From assembly GCA_036924085.1 (NCBI GenBank), contig JAVGWX010000012.1:28686901-28750900 (forward strand): 64,000 bases of DNA. Direction: 5' to 3'. A program made the translations under genes and the position numbers. Source of the stretch: Ariolimax columbianus. Lineage: Eukaryota; Mollusca; Gastropoda; Stylommatophora; Arionidae. Below, in pieces: positions 46,084 to 55,484 of this stretch; position 1 is the stretch's first letter, and each line of letters begins with the position of its first letter. The notes beneath the pieces are model-generated. The model made no database searches and was not told the DNA's origin. It saw only the letters and a list, made by a program, of their open reading frames with translations.

Positions 46084-46329
46084 CAAGATGTATGTTGATA
46101 AATTTATAAACAAAAGTAAGAGATACAAATAGATATCAAATTAACAATACAAAGAGATTTGCTTTCATTGCATTAGGAAATTTATGGAAATAAAAATTAT
46201 TTTTAGTCCACCACAAAATCATAATGTAAACTTTGTTCTATTGCATGCCTCTATAACGAGGGAAACAATGAAGGATTTAACAAAAAAAGATTCAAATTCT
46301 CATCAACAGGTGCATGTGCTAACAAGTGA

Positions 46330-46640
46330 GATTGAAATGGTTTGATATAGTCCTAAATTTGGAACAGTAAGAAAGAACCAGATGGACATTAGTAGCACTT
46401 GGCGTAAGGAGGAGGCGCTGTGTGTTGGAAAGGACTCACGATTACGAAAACAGCTGATAGCATTACAAGACATGCTCTATTCTAGAATCCCCAAAAGCAG
46501 TAGAGGCAGACTTTAACACTCGTGGAGCAGGGAGCTTGCAACACACATAAAAGGCACTAGCAAAGACGTAGACAGAGCTGGACAGAATGTCATAAAGCTG
46601 GAAGACTTGGCGTATATCCAAGCTGACAGGTTTTGATTGA
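46330..46640 (+). pseudogene. RTE-like C-terminal fragment
   Basis: Degenerate translation STWRKEEALCVGK, QLIALQDMLY, IPKSSRGRL.HSWSREL and KLEDLAYIQADR follows the order seen at the end of RTE-type polyproteins (GHTLR, WNPQ...GRP..TW.R, ..LA..R..W). No long frame. Confidence 0.5.
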
Positions 46641-46985
46641 TTGATTGACAGATGCAAATTAAATAAATCACCATTTACATCCAAAAACAAAAATAGAATA
46701 TACAATTTTTCATAGAACTAACTTCATTTCACCAGGGTGCCCCTTACATGGTCAGTCCCTCTCAGTGCTGAAAGTGTAGACGACGGAGCACAAACTCTAG
46801 TTTCCACATTGACTTTGAAATTTTCCCCAGACTTCGCCAGGTACCCATTTACAGCTGGAAGAAGCGATACTACCATTGAAAACCCTAAATATCCCTGGTC
46901 TGTTAAACTGAGTTATGGCGAGATTCGAACCTGTTACACTAATTTAGGGGCGACTTGGAATAAAGACAACACCGTTCTTAATTAA
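46640..46985 (-). mobile_element. tRNA-derived SINE, family S7
   Basis: On the minus strand a B-box CAGGTTCGAATCTCGCC near 46,940 is followed by a body with AAATGGGTACCTGGCGAAGT. A GGGTACCTGG-type motif also occurs in the other tRNA-SINE copies of the window (47,390; 59,290). Confidence 0.6.
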
Positions 46986-47494
46986 AAGTTCCATACAAGT
47001 TGGATTTGACTATCAATCATTTTGACTTTTATTCCCATTGCTATAGTACATCAGGTGTTTGGTTTACGGAATAATATGCATAATAAAACAAAAAAGATGT
47101 TAGTGTTGCGGGGGTACAAATGTGATATCAACCCATATAAGGACAAAAAGGAGGGATACTAAGAAAATGCCAAAGCTCTTATTGTTCTTGGATGATATCA
47201 ATCACCAAGATCACATAGCACCTCCCTGCTGCTGTCCATCCTCGAAACAAGCAATCTTTGAGTCTGGAGTTGCCTGGTTAATGTTCAAGGATTAAGTGAC
47301 TGCACCACTGTGGTTCAGCATTATGGTTGCCTTTGCAGTGAACGTTTTTGAATACCTAGCCACGGCTGCCATGCTCCAGTTGAACCAATTGGGTACCTGG
47401 CTTATGACGGGAAGTAAAATGCAACGAGGAAAAGGAACTCATCACCCTACCTTATGCAAGTTGTGGCTTAGTATATTGAAGTCTAACAACTTCA

Positions 47495-48150
47495 ATTCCT
47501 GACAGTCAATGAGTACATTTATCTTGGATGTTTTCTCAATATGGAGAATAACCTGGAACCTGTACTGACAAGACGTCGCAGTGCGGGTTGGGCAGCCTTC
47601 TCGTCTATTAACACAGTCCTGGATGGTTGTCATGACCAAGACCTATGAGTCTCCCTCTTCAATTCCATTGTATTCCCTGCAATGTGCTACGGTGCTAAGA
47701 CATGGACATTAGAGGACAAATTGAGAGTTATCCAGACATCTCTTAAGAGACACTTGGTCAAAATCACTTTCCAGAACCAACGTATGCAAGGTCTCCATAA
47801 TTCTGACATAAGACGATTATCCCTGGTGAAGGATGTGGTAATCCATGTGGATAAGGCAAAACATAGATGGGCAGGTGACATGTTGTGACAAAACGATGGT
47901 CGATGGAGCACAGCGACAGCAGTCTGGTACCCCTGAGGTAAGAAGAGACCGCCGGGAAGACCTCCAATGCGTTGGTCAGACACCCTTGCTGTATGCAGCA
48001 GCATCCGAGATGCCTCTAGAGGAGCACTTACTACGCACTGGACTTCCATGGCCCAAGACAAGGTCCGCTGGAGACGAAGTTGGGACCCACAGCTACGCTG
48101 AAGAGCGGGTCAACAAGATCAAGTGTAACTACTATGTGACAAACTTTTAG
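47495..48150 (+). pseudogene. RTE-type reverse transcriptase 3' end
   Basis: Reads VNEYIYLGCFLNMENNLEPV, LTRRRSAGWAAFSSINTV, then SLFNSIVFPAMCYGAKTWTL and EDKLRVIQ...K.HLVKITF, DIRRLSLVKDVV, AKHRWAGDML and a proline/arginine tail KKRPPGRPPMRW. Frameshifts near 47,650 and 47,890. Same family and same end point as the minus-strand copy at 13,120-13,740. Confidence 0.8.
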
Positions 48151-48895
48151 TTTACCATTAAGGTTCGTTTTGTGGTGGAACATGTTGAGCACCTACCAGA
48201 ATTAGTCTGGAGAAACAAGCAAGGACGACTTAGGCTCCCCCCCCCCCCCCCCCCTCAATGATGGAGAACGATGAATATGTCAATCTCTTCCTATCCTGTT
48301 AGAGCCAGAAAGTACCTTCCTTCTGAAGGCAAGCTGTGGTGGGATGGAATATGTGTGAGCTTAACAAGGCAAGGGAGGACAGGAACAAATAAAAAGTAAA
48401 GATCCCGTCACGCCATGTGATGGAAAGCTGTGGGGAAAACAACGCAAATATATCATAATAAGAAGCATTAGCAATTGGTGGGACAGAGCAAATAGTGTGC
48501 CAGCTTTTAATGAGCAGAGACAACTAAAATATTTTCATTTTGGACAAAGAATGCAAATAAGAATATAGAATCTCAACAAAAAATGAAAATGGAAAAACTA
48601 AAGTATTATATGAAACTCTGATCACATGATGAAACAAAAGGGCAAAGAGACCAAGCAATGAGAAAGTAAACAGGAACAAGCAGATGTAACATAAAACATG
48701 GGATATGAGAGAATAAAGATGGGCTGGGCAGAAGCACCAACAAAACTGAATAGAAAATGTTGCAAACCCTGTCGTCAAATAAAATGCTGAGAAAAGAATT
48801 GGCTTAGAGATGTGTATCAGATTTACAACAAAAATTAGGTTTACATTTATTTTCTGTACTTTTTGTTTTGAGAAAACCAATTTGTTCAATTACTT
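48150..48895. other. No gene recognised; poly-C tract
   Basis: A run of C of about 19 bases at 48,236-48,254, the rest AT-rich without recognised genes. Confidence 0.5.
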
Positions 48896-48899
48896 GAGT

Positions 48900-48975
48900 T
48901 TTCAATCAACAAGTAGGTCTTCACCACTTTGATCAGGAGACCAGCTTACTAACCACAGAGCCACCCGTATCATCC
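48900..48975 (-). mobile_element. Probable tRNA-derived SINE head
   Basis: Minus strand GGTGGCTCTGTGGTTAGTAA resembles an A-box region. The B-box is weak. Confidence 0.35.
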
Positions 48976-49165
48976 CGGATATATGTTGAACAAAACAAAT
49001 GTGGATAAAGATAATAACAACTACTGTAACAATGATTATATTATAAATGATTACGATGATGATAATGGTAATAATTTATAGCAGGAAACATGAGAAAGGG
49101 GTAGATCTTTTTTGAATACCAGTGTACCCTTCAGATTAGGCCCTGTTACTTGACAGCAACCAAAA

Positions 49166-49183
49166 TCACAACTCATCATTCAG
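49166..49183 (-). CDS. DNAJC10: DNAJC10/ERdj5-like, tentative last exon (LNDEL stop)
   Basis: A minus-strand 3' splice site of unusually good quality, an about 30-base pyrimidine tract followed by TCTAACAG (49,184-49,218), is followed at once by codons for Leu-Asn-Asp-Glu-Leu and a stop. NDEL is a KDEL-class ER retention signal, and the human protein ends in KDEL. The exon starts in phase 0, matching the phase-0 end proposed for the previous exon. It is very short (18 coding bases), so it rests on the splice site, the motif and the position downstream of the other exons. RNA evidence is needed to call it firmly. Confidence 0.65.
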   Translation of the reverse strand: MNDEL

Positions 49184-49219
49184 CTGTTAGAGAAAAGAAA
49201 AGAAAAATAGAAAGATTCA

Positions 49220-49332
49220 TTTTATTATTATGTGCTATATAAAAATAAAGATTTGTTTTATTATTATGTACGATATAAAAATAAAGATTTGTTTTATTAT
49301 TATGTACTATATAAAATAAAGATTGTTTTAAA
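49220..49332. repeat. 36-38-bp AT-rich minisatellite, 3 copies
   Basis: Units with AAAGATTTGTTTTATTATTA, lying in the tentative last intron just upstream of its pyrimidine tract. Confidence 0.85.
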
Positions 49333-49339
49333 TTATGAG

Positions 49340-49490
49340 GGTGCCCGGGAATATTATTGAGATTTTCCAGTCAACCCAGTTGTAAAAGGTTACATGGATT
49401 ACAGTTAGGAATGTAAAGGCAGCAAAGAAGGGTCACACATAAACAACTGAGGCCTAGTATCTCCAACACTTCCTACCCGACAGCAATGTT
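49340..49490 (+). mobile_element. SINE 3'-part remnant
   Basis: Shares an ordered set of short motifs (AAAGGCAGCAAAGAAGG, then a CTAGTAT/CCCAGC block, then ACACTT..T.CC.GACAG) with 56,955-57,105 and 59,285-59,410. This places it in the tRNA-SINE family that has TACCTGA near its middle. It lies within the DNAJC10-like gene. Confidence 0.5.
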
Positions 49491-49604
49491 TCTGCTTCTA
49501 AGAATCGACGCCACTGCACTCCAGGCATACTCAAATGGTGCTGAGGGTCCCTGTGTAGCTCGCTGGTTGTACCCTCTCCTGCTTCGTCCTTTCATGCTCC
49601 CCAC

Positions 49605-49769
49605 TTTGCTTGAACCTCGTTTGATATTGAAACTTTGCAGCCTGTGGATGGCTGATTCATCTATTTCAGTATCCTCATTCAATAGACAGTCACTGATTGA
49701 TTTCAAAATGTCATTCCTATCAATCACTACGTGCCCATGATGGGAGCTTGTGAAGCCAAGATGTCGGCT
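49605..49769 (-). CDS. DNAJC10: DNAJC10/ERdj5-like, tentative C-terminal exon
   Basis: The minus-strand frame reads VIDRNDILKSISDCLLNEDT in the middle. This resembles the helix after the last thioredoxin domain of ERdj5 (human INTRDAKAIAALISEKLETL). Boundaries are inferred: the acceptor at 49,769/49,770 keeps phase 0 with the previous exon but has a weak pyrimidine tract, and the donor AAA|GTGGGG at 49,605 would join in phase 0 to the NDEL exon. The frame stays open to a stop at 49,473, giving an alternative C-terminus without any ER signal. That extension runs into SINE-like sequence, so it is probably intron. Confidence 0.55.
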
Positions 49770-50194
49770 CTTTCATTGCCCAGCATAACCAGGAAAGTAG
49801 ATCCTGTATTGCCCAGTACTCTTCCCTGATAAGGTAAAGGTAGTCACAAAACAGACATTGCTGTCGGATGGCTGAGGTATGAGTGGATAGCGGCTGTTGA
49901 AACCTCAAACCTTCAGGGGTTGACATTGTCTGATTTGTGACTACGTTTACCGTATCAGGGAAGAGTACGAGGCCCCCATATCTAAAAAAGATAGAAAATT
50001 ACTGCATTTAGAGACCATAAGGTAGTGAATCTTATATACATACCTTCATTCTTCTGGGTGAATTTTGTTTCACATATTGGATTATATAATCAGCTCTTTG
50101 ACTGTCTATATTTATTCCATAGGCATTCTGGACATGAGGAAAATTATCACATAAATACAACAATTAGAAGTACAATGAAAAATACATTTTTATT

Positions 50195-50760
50195 CCAATG
50201 ATAAAGTCAATCCTATTGTATGGTCTTGAAACATGGAGAACAAAAAAGACGATAACCCAAAAGGTACATGTTTTCATCAATGGGCGTTTGGGCAGAATAA
50301 AATAGTTGGAGATTAATAAAGTGGAAATTGTATGAAAACTAGACAAGCAACCATCTCATTGCATTACAAAACAGTCTCTGCTCTGGAATCCCCAGGATAT
50401 AGCAAAAGACATATGAAAAAGATTCCATTTACACATGTGCATATTGGCAATATGGTGTTGGGGTGACGTGGTCTCCATTACGCCAGCGACCTTTACTTCA
50501 GACTTGTTATGGTAAGCAATTTATTTTTAGGTTGGGTCAGCCCCAGAAGTCGTTTTGCGATCCAAAAAAAATCCTGCACCAAATGAGGGCTGAACCGAGA
50601 CCGTTCAGCTGGGAAGCCAGTGTACTAACCACTACACTACCTCGTTCCCATGGAGAAGATAGCTCTAGACAGAAATAAGTGAAGTAAGCAGGCCATAGAG
50701 AGAACTGGAACATATGACTCAGGACAGAAAAACTTGAGATATATTAGTTGAAGACGTGTA
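50195..50760 (+). pseudogene. RTE-like fragment interrupted by a SINE
   Basis: The first part (50,205-50,400) reads KSILLYGLETWRTKKTI, VFINGRLGRIK and SLLWNPQDIAKD. The second part (50,650-50,730) reads MEKIALDRNK, matching the end of the same type of polyprotein. The S8 SINE lies between them. Confidence 0.55.
50459..50648 (-). mobile_element. tRNA-derived SINE, family S8
   Basis: Minus strand from 50,648: GGTAGTGTAGTGGTTAGTAC (A-box region) and TCTCGGTTCAGCCC (B-box) at tRNA-like spacing. The body is short. It lies within an RTE-like pseudogene. Confidence 0.8.
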
Positions 50761-50784
50761 CTCCACTGGGAGATTTGTGTTTTT

Positions 50785-50796
50785 GATTGAGCGATG
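50785..50796. repeat. Target-site duplication, left copy
   Basis: GATTGAGCGATG here and at 54,163-54,174 bound the I/Nimb-like retrotransposon exactly. The leading G may belong to the (GAA)n tail on the right side. Confidence 0.9.
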
Positions 50797-53274
50797 CTCT
50801 CGAGTATGGAGGTCAGAGACTCCAACTGCATAGTAGTTGGAGATTTCAACAGCCACTCGGAGAGATGGGGATACTCTGACACAGACAGTAGAGGTGACGA
50901 AGTGGAAGATTGGGAGATAGACACAAATCTCTCCCTAATCAATAGGCCGGAGGATAGCCCTAGCTTCTATTCAAGAACATGGCATACCACCTCGACTCCA
51001 GATTTGGCCTTCTCCACACAGGACATACACTATAAAATAGACCGCCAGGTGCTAAACCAACTGGCAGGTAGCGACCACAGGCCGATCAGGCTAACCATTG
51101 ACATGGAAGTAGGCCCACAGGAAACAAAACCGCTCCCACGTTGGAATTACAAACGAGCCGACTGGGACAGATTTGCAATCCTGACAGATGGGCTGTGTGA
51201 AACCATCAACACACGAAACACCAAAATGAAGCCCATGGTGGAGAGCCTAAGCAAGGCAATAATGCAAGCCGCCACTGAAACCATCCCAAGAGGAGCTAGG
51301 AAAAACTATAAGCCCTACTGGAATGATGAGTTACAGAAAGTGGAAGATGCAGTAACAAATGCTAGGAACATGGCAGAACGAGAAAAATCCATGGAGGCAA
51401 ACATCGCCCTCAAAGCCGCAGCGGCGAAATACAAACACAAGCTCAAGCAAACAGCAAGAGAAAGCTGGAAAAATAAAACGGAAAGTCTAAAGCTGGACAA
51501 AGACGGGAACAAGCTATGGAAGCTAGTCAGAGCAATGAACGACGAAACCTCGTCAAATAAACAAATTACTATCAAGCAGGGCGAGAACTTGATCACAGGT
51601 AAGAAAGCCGCAAACGCCTTTGTCGACCACTATGCCAGAGCAAACCACATCGAGGTCCCTGCAGATAAGCATACAGACATTAGCGAAGAGCTAAAGGGAC
51701 ACGAAAACATAAATACGGCTCCCGAAGAGCACATGATGGCCAAACTAACAATGCGCGAAATGGAAAAGGCTATGAGAACGCTAAAGAAAAGGAAATCTCC
51801 CGGAAAAGACGGGATAACAAACGAAATGCTGATGGGGCTGGGCCAAACAGCGAAGAGGAAACTACTATCAGTCCTGAACCAAAGCTGGAAAAGGGGTATT
51901 GTACCCCAGGCGTGGAAAGACGCAATACTGGTACCAGTACCAAAAACAGGAAAAGATAAAACAGATCCAAATGGATACAGGCCCATCAGCCTACTGAGCT
52001 GTGTCGGCAAGCTGATGGAACGGATGATAAACACCAGACTGATGTGGCATCTGGAAGAAAAACGAATACTAATTCCACAGCAAGCCGGCTTTAGACAGCA
52101 CAGATCCACTGAGGACCAGGTCATCCTCATAGCCCAGGAGATAGAAGATGCCTACCAGGCACAGAAACACACAGTAGCTGTTTGGGTGGATCTGGAAAAG
52201 GCATTTGACAAAGTCTGGAAAGATGGACTTAGAGTCAAGCTAAGAAGAAGTGATGTTTGTGGGAAAATGTACAAGTGGATCAACCACTACCTCAAACAAA
52301 GAACGGCCAGAGTCCAAGTACAAGGGCAGATGAGCAAAAAGGTGACACTCGAGCAGGGAGTACCCCAAGGGGGAGTACTGTCACCCACACTCTTCCTGGT
52401 ATATATAAACGATATTACAGAGAATATACCAAGAAGAGTCCATAGCTCAATGTTTGCAGACGATCTGGCTATGTGGACCTCTGAAAAGAATCTCACCATA
52501 GCAAGAAATCGGATGCAGACGGCCCTAACATCGCTGGAAGAGTGGGCGAACTCATGGCTGGTCAAAATAAACGAGGAGAAAACCACGTGCACAATATTCT
52601 CGCTCTCATTAAAACTCCAAAGTACCAAATTAAGTCTAAATGGCAAAATCCTGCAGCCAAACGACAACCCAACCTATCTGGGAGTCACATTTGACCGGCG
52701 CATGACATGGAAAAGTCAGATTGAGAGAAACCGAATGAAAGCCAGAGAAAGAATGGCAATCATGAGGAAACTTGCTGGCACAAGCTGGGGAGCAGACGAA
52801 GGCATACTAAAGAAACTGTACACTGGAAGAGTGAGACCAGTTCTCGAGTATGGCATTGCGGCATGGACAACAGCAGCGAAGGCGAACTTCGATAAAGTTA
52901 ACAAACTTCAAAACCAAGCCATGAGAATTATAACAGGTGGCATGAAGTCAACGCCAATTGTAGAACTTGAAAAGATTACAAAACTGCAATCCATGACCGA
53001 TAGAAGAGACTGCAGAGCCCAGCTGCAGTCAGAGAAACTCCGAAGACTGACGGACCACCCAATGTACCAGAGACTAAACAATTTGGGAAATGGGAAACTA
53101 AAGCGGAGAAACTTTGCAGAAATAGCCAAAGCAAAGATGCACGAAGATCCCATAAACGCACTAACAACACCAAAACCCATCACTACTGCACGAAAACCTA
53201 CCTGGAGGCAGGATATATTTCCAGAGGTGGTAGAAAATATACCAGGTATTGCAAACAAAAAACTGCCAGACTGA
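50794..53274 (+). CDS. Retrotransposon endonuclease remnant and reverse transcriptase
   Basis: 826 codons. The first Met comes from the flanking target-site duplication, so it is not the native start. Residues 14-26 keep the endonuclease VVGDFNSHSERWG block, with TSTPDLAF (66-73) and SDHRPI (93-98) after it; the catalytic N-terminal endonuclease motifs are gone. The RT begins with SPGKDGI (335-341) and YRPISL (395-400), has AGFR (431-434), motif A VDLEKAFDKVW (465-475, catalytic Asp466), GVPQGGVLSPTLF (522-534) and the FADD box (554-557), then YLGVTF and RPVLEYGIAAW of the thumb. It stops at 53,274, where RNase H continues in the +1 frame. The RT motifs are intact. The element is not autonomous because of the 5' truncation. 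Confidence 0.95.
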   Translation: MLSSMEVRDSNCIVVGDFNSHSERWGYSDTDSRGDEVEDWEIDTNLSLINRPEDSPSFYSRTWHTTSTPDLAFSTQDIHYKIDRQVLNQLAGSDHRPIRLTIDMEVGPQETKPLPRWNYKRADWDRFAILTDGLCETINTRNTKMKPMVESLSKAIMQAATETIPRGARKNYKPYWNDELQKVEDAVTNARNMAEREKSMEANIALKAAAAKYKHKLKQTARESWKNKTESLKLDKDGNKLWKLVRAMNDETSSNKQITIKQGENLITGKKAANAFVDHYARANHIEVPADKHTDISEELKGHENINTAPEEHMMAKLTMREMEKAMRTLKKRKSPGKDGITNEMLMGLGQTAKRKLLSVLNQSWKRGIVPQAWKDAILVPVPKTGKDKTDPNGYRPISLLSCVGKLMERMINTRLMWHLEEKRILIPQQAGFRQHRSTEDQVILIAQEIEDAYQAQKHTVAVWVDLEKAFDKVWKDGLRVKLRRSDVCGKMYKWINHYLKQRTARVQVQGQMSKKVTLEQGVPQGGVLSPTLFLVYINDITENIPRRVHSSMFADDLAMWTSEKNLTIARNRMQTALTSLEEWANSWLVKINEEKTTCTIFSLSLKLQSTKLSLNGKILQPNDNPTYLGVTFDRRMTWKSQIERNRMKARERMAIMRKLAGTSWGADEGILKKLYTGRVRPVLEYGIAAWTTAAKANFDKVNKLQNQAMRIITGGMKSTPIVELEKITKLQSMTDRRDCRAQLQSEKLRRLTDHPMYQRLNNLGNGKLKRRNFAEIAKAKMHEDPINALTTPKPITTARKPTWRQDIFPEVVENIPGIANKKLPD

Positions 53275-54162
53275 AAAAGAAAGGAGAGACACTACCCTAA
53301 GCTTCATAGCGAAAAGCTACCCAAGCATGGACTGGACCCATGCATACACCGACGGTTCTGTAACAAATACTACACAGAACGGAGGGGCAGGAGCATTCCT
53401 GAACCTACCAAATGGCAGAAAAATAACACTGTCATTCGCTACTGGTAAGTACACAAGCAATTTCAGAGCGGAGGCAGAGGCACTGAGGGCGGCAGTGGAA
53501 GAAATGGTGACACACAGTGAAAATGAGAGCCATATAGTCCTGCTGACAGATGCTCTCGCCGTAGTCACAGCGCTAAAAAGCCAGAAAAACACTGAGCTTA
53601 ATGACTTAAGAGCAGCACTCTGCAAACTGTGCCAGCAGTCCGCACCAAAAAGGGTGGTGGTACAGTGGGTCCCGTCACACTGCAACATCCAAGGCAACGA
53701 GGAGGCAGATAGACTGGCAAAAGAAGGTGCAAGACTACCACAAACAGATACCAGTATGACGTACGAAGAGTCAAAACGGCTTATCAAAGCCAGATACATG
53801 ACCAAATGGGAAACCGAACATACTGGTTACACCAAAAACGATGCCTATTACCAGTTGAACCGAAGAGAGCAGGTAGTAGTCTTCAGACTTCGCACTGGCC
53901 ACAACAGACTGAGGTACCACCTATTCAACAAATTGAATATAGGGTGTACCGACGAATGCCCGTGCGGTACTGGTAAAATGACTACTGAACATCTGCTGCA
54001 GAACTGCCCGACATACGAGGATCAGAGAGAGCAGATGTGGCCATTACCAGTGGAACTGCAAGACAAGCTCTATGGCAGTGGCGAGAGTCTCAGGATGACC
54101 GCCGCTTTTCTCGAAAAAATAATGGTTACTGTCTGACTGTGTACGCAGAAGAAGAAGAAGAA
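50797..54162 (+). mobile_element. I/Nimb-like non-LTR retrotransposon, 5' truncated
   Basis: A 3,366-bp insertion with a 12-bp target-site duplication and a (GAA)n 3' tail (54,147-54,162). Domain order is endonuclease remnant, reverse transcriptase, RNase H, CCHC motif. Having RNase H downstream of RT in an APE-type LINE points to the I group (I, Nimb, Ingi and relatives), and the exact clade is not resolved. ORF1 and most of the endonuclease are missing. Only one reading-frame break is seen, so the insertion is young compared with its neighbours. It lies antisense in an intron of the DNAJC10-like gene. Shorter copies of the same family are at 18,296-18,873 and 55,981-56,452. Confidence 0.93.
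53249..54136 (+). CDS. Retrotransposon RNase H and CCHC domain
   Basis: 295 codons in the frame +1 to the RT. RNase H catalytic residues are all present: Asp35 in AYTDGS, Glu75 in FRAEAEALRAA, Asp101 in LLTDALAVV, His144 in WVPSHCN and Asp154 in GNEEADRLAKEG. A Cys237-x-Cys-x8-His248-x4-Cys253 motif follows within CPCGTGKMTTEHLLQNC, as in other LINE C-termini. The overlap with the RT frame (53,249-53,274) contains an A6 run. A single-base slip there is the simplest cause of the split. In related elements RT and RNase H share one frame. Confidence 0.93.
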   Translation: MQTKNCQTEKERRDTTLSFIAKSYPSMDWTHAYTDGSVTNTTQNGGAGAFLNLPNGRKITLSFATGKYTSNFRAEAEALRAAVEEMVTHSENESHIVLLTDALAVVTALKSQKNTELNDLRAALCKLCQQSAPKRVVVQWVPSHCNIQGNEEADRLAKEGARLPQTDTSMTYEESKRLIKARYMTKWETEHTGYTKNDAYYQLNRREQVVVFRLRTGHNRLRYHLFNKLNIGCTDECPCGTGKMTTEHLLQNCPTYEDQREQMWPLPVELQDKLYGSGESLRMTAAFLEKIMVTV

Positions 54163-54174
54163 GATTGAGCGATG
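54163..54174. repeat. Target-site duplication, right copy
   Basis: GATTGAGCGATG, identical to 50,785-50,796. Confidence 0.9.
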
Positions 54175-54264
54175 GATTGAGAGAAGGATAGAAGAAGAGA
54201 GCACAAAACTAAATATATATATAGGCAGCCTAGAAACCCAGGCACATATTAAATAGATTATTGT

Positions 54265-54500
54265 TCTTCTTCTTCGGTGTTTATGTGAAAAGGACGTCAT
54301 TACGTCGTGGTTTACAGTGAGGCTGCAATATCTGCGCTTTCAGCCTGAAACATCCAACTTCAGCTGGCTTTTTTTTGTATACCATGTTTGCCTTCCGACT
54401 GATCCCTATTCTCTTAGCCAGACTACACTTGTGCAGCCTGTTTGCAGGACCAACCACTGTGGAATAAAGACTTGGTCAGCTCTGGTTCATAATTTGTTTT
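54265..54500 (-). mobile_element. Retroposon family F', copy with TTC start
   Basis: Begins with TTCTTCTTCTTC on plus (the (GAA)n tail in sense), then GTGGTTTACAGTGAGGCTGC and TTCAGCTGGC, ending near TTGGTCAGCTCTGG. Confidence 0.65.
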
Positions 54501-54654
54501 TCTACCAAGGGTCAAATATAAAAGATAAACTGCACACTGTATAAGTGATTGCAGAGGCAAACAACATTTTTCTTGTCCCATAAATCCACAAGATGAACAC
54601 CAACAATTGCAATAAAAGTCAGAATGACAGTTTAAAAAGATATATATTCTTCTT

Positions 54655-55015
54655 CGTTCGTTCTCAATCTCCCACTACCAAGCCCTGAAAAGGGCTTTGC
54701 AAGCAGCAGAATGTAGTCCAGAAAACGGAATGTGTTATGTTGAAGTTTACAGCTTGACTGCGATATTTGCTGACTGCGATATTTGCATCTTTCGGTCCAA
54801 CACATCTGACTTCAGCAGGCATTTTTGAGCACCAGGTTGCCTTCCCTCTTCAATCCCTTCTCCTCAGTCAGTCTGCACTGTTGCAGCTTGTTATCTAGGA
54901 TCACCACGTGGATATAGAAGGATCTTGGCAGCTCTGGTTCGCTGACCCTGACGCTAGCAGTCAACTATTGGGTCACCGATCGCTGCAGCTCATGCGCTGC
55001 TCAGCACCTTGATCC
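54655..55015 (-). mobile_element. Retroposon family F copy
   Basis: Nearly complete: CTTCTTCGTTCGTTCTCAAT at the 3' end in sense, a small internal duplication of GACTGCGATATTTGC (54,756-54,790), and GCTCATGCGCTGCTCAGC at the far end. Its edge is only 28 bases from the splice donor of the exon at 55,044. Confidence 0.82.
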
Positions 55016-55043
55016 CCAAAAAATATAATTGAGAGCTATTTAC

Positions 55044-55172
55044 CTGTCGTCCTGCAGTTTGTGAACCTTTGTAGAATCTCAATGTAGGATATGCCCTAAC
55101 ACCAGCTTGGTTGCATATATTGGGCTCTGCATCACAGTCCACCTTTCCTGCGTGAGCAATACCTTCTATAGC
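55044..55172 (-). CDS. DNAJC10: DNAJC10/ERdj5-like, exon encoding the end of the last thioredoxin domain
   Basis: A 129-bp minus-strand exon, phase 0 at both ends, acceptor TTCTCAG|GCT and donor CAG|GTAAAT. It encodes AIEGIAHAGKVDCDAEPNIC followed by QAGVRAYPTLRFYKGS. This is the C-terminal half of a thioredoxin fold (beta strand with K/QVDC, then the cis-proline Y-P-T loop). Human ERdj5 has KAGKVDCQ and AGIRAYPTVKFY at the same place. It follows the exon at 58,618-58,819 directly in frame. ERdj5 is an ER-luminal reductase that works with BiP in ER-associated degradation; that role is family knowledge, not seen here. Confidence 0.88.
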
Positions 55173-55197
55173 CTGAGAAGGAAGTGAAGAGGAATAT

Positions 55198-55484
55198 CAA
55201 GGTCAGGTGAAACATACTGATTAGGCCCCCCCTCCCATCCTCACAGTGTCTATAGAATCAGGCTGTGTTACAGCAGTCTGACAAACAAGGTGGGGATTGA
55301 CACTGTAATCCCCATAGTGGTGAGCTTACTAAGGAGTCTCATTTTGCACTACATCTAGGTCCCCAGCTCACTTTCTTAAGTATATCTAAGGATGTAAAAA
55401 GAGCCCCTGTAACCAACCACCAGAAAAACTTCCTCAAGAGTTAAATGAACTCAGTGCAAATGGCTTCCAACAACAACAATCTTA
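55198..55484 (+). mobile_element. Retroposon with (AAC)n end, S4/A-like
   Basis: Starts GGTCAGGTGAAACATACTGA as at 27,045 and ends CCAACAACAACAA at 55,470-55,484. The start resembles the conserved CAGTATGTTGTGCCTGACC of family A in reverse complement. Confidence 0.55.

Noticed and set aside
46737..46985. 82-codon plus-strand ORF
   Set aside because: It lies over a minus-strand tRNA-derived SINE with a good B-box.
48236..48254. Poly-C run as a functional element
   Set aside because: A homopolymer of this length is more likely a simple repeat or an assembly uncertainty. Nothing around it suggests a role.
49486..49740. 84-codon plus-strand ORF
   Set aside because: Antisense to the tentative C-terminal exon. 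It has no recognised domain.
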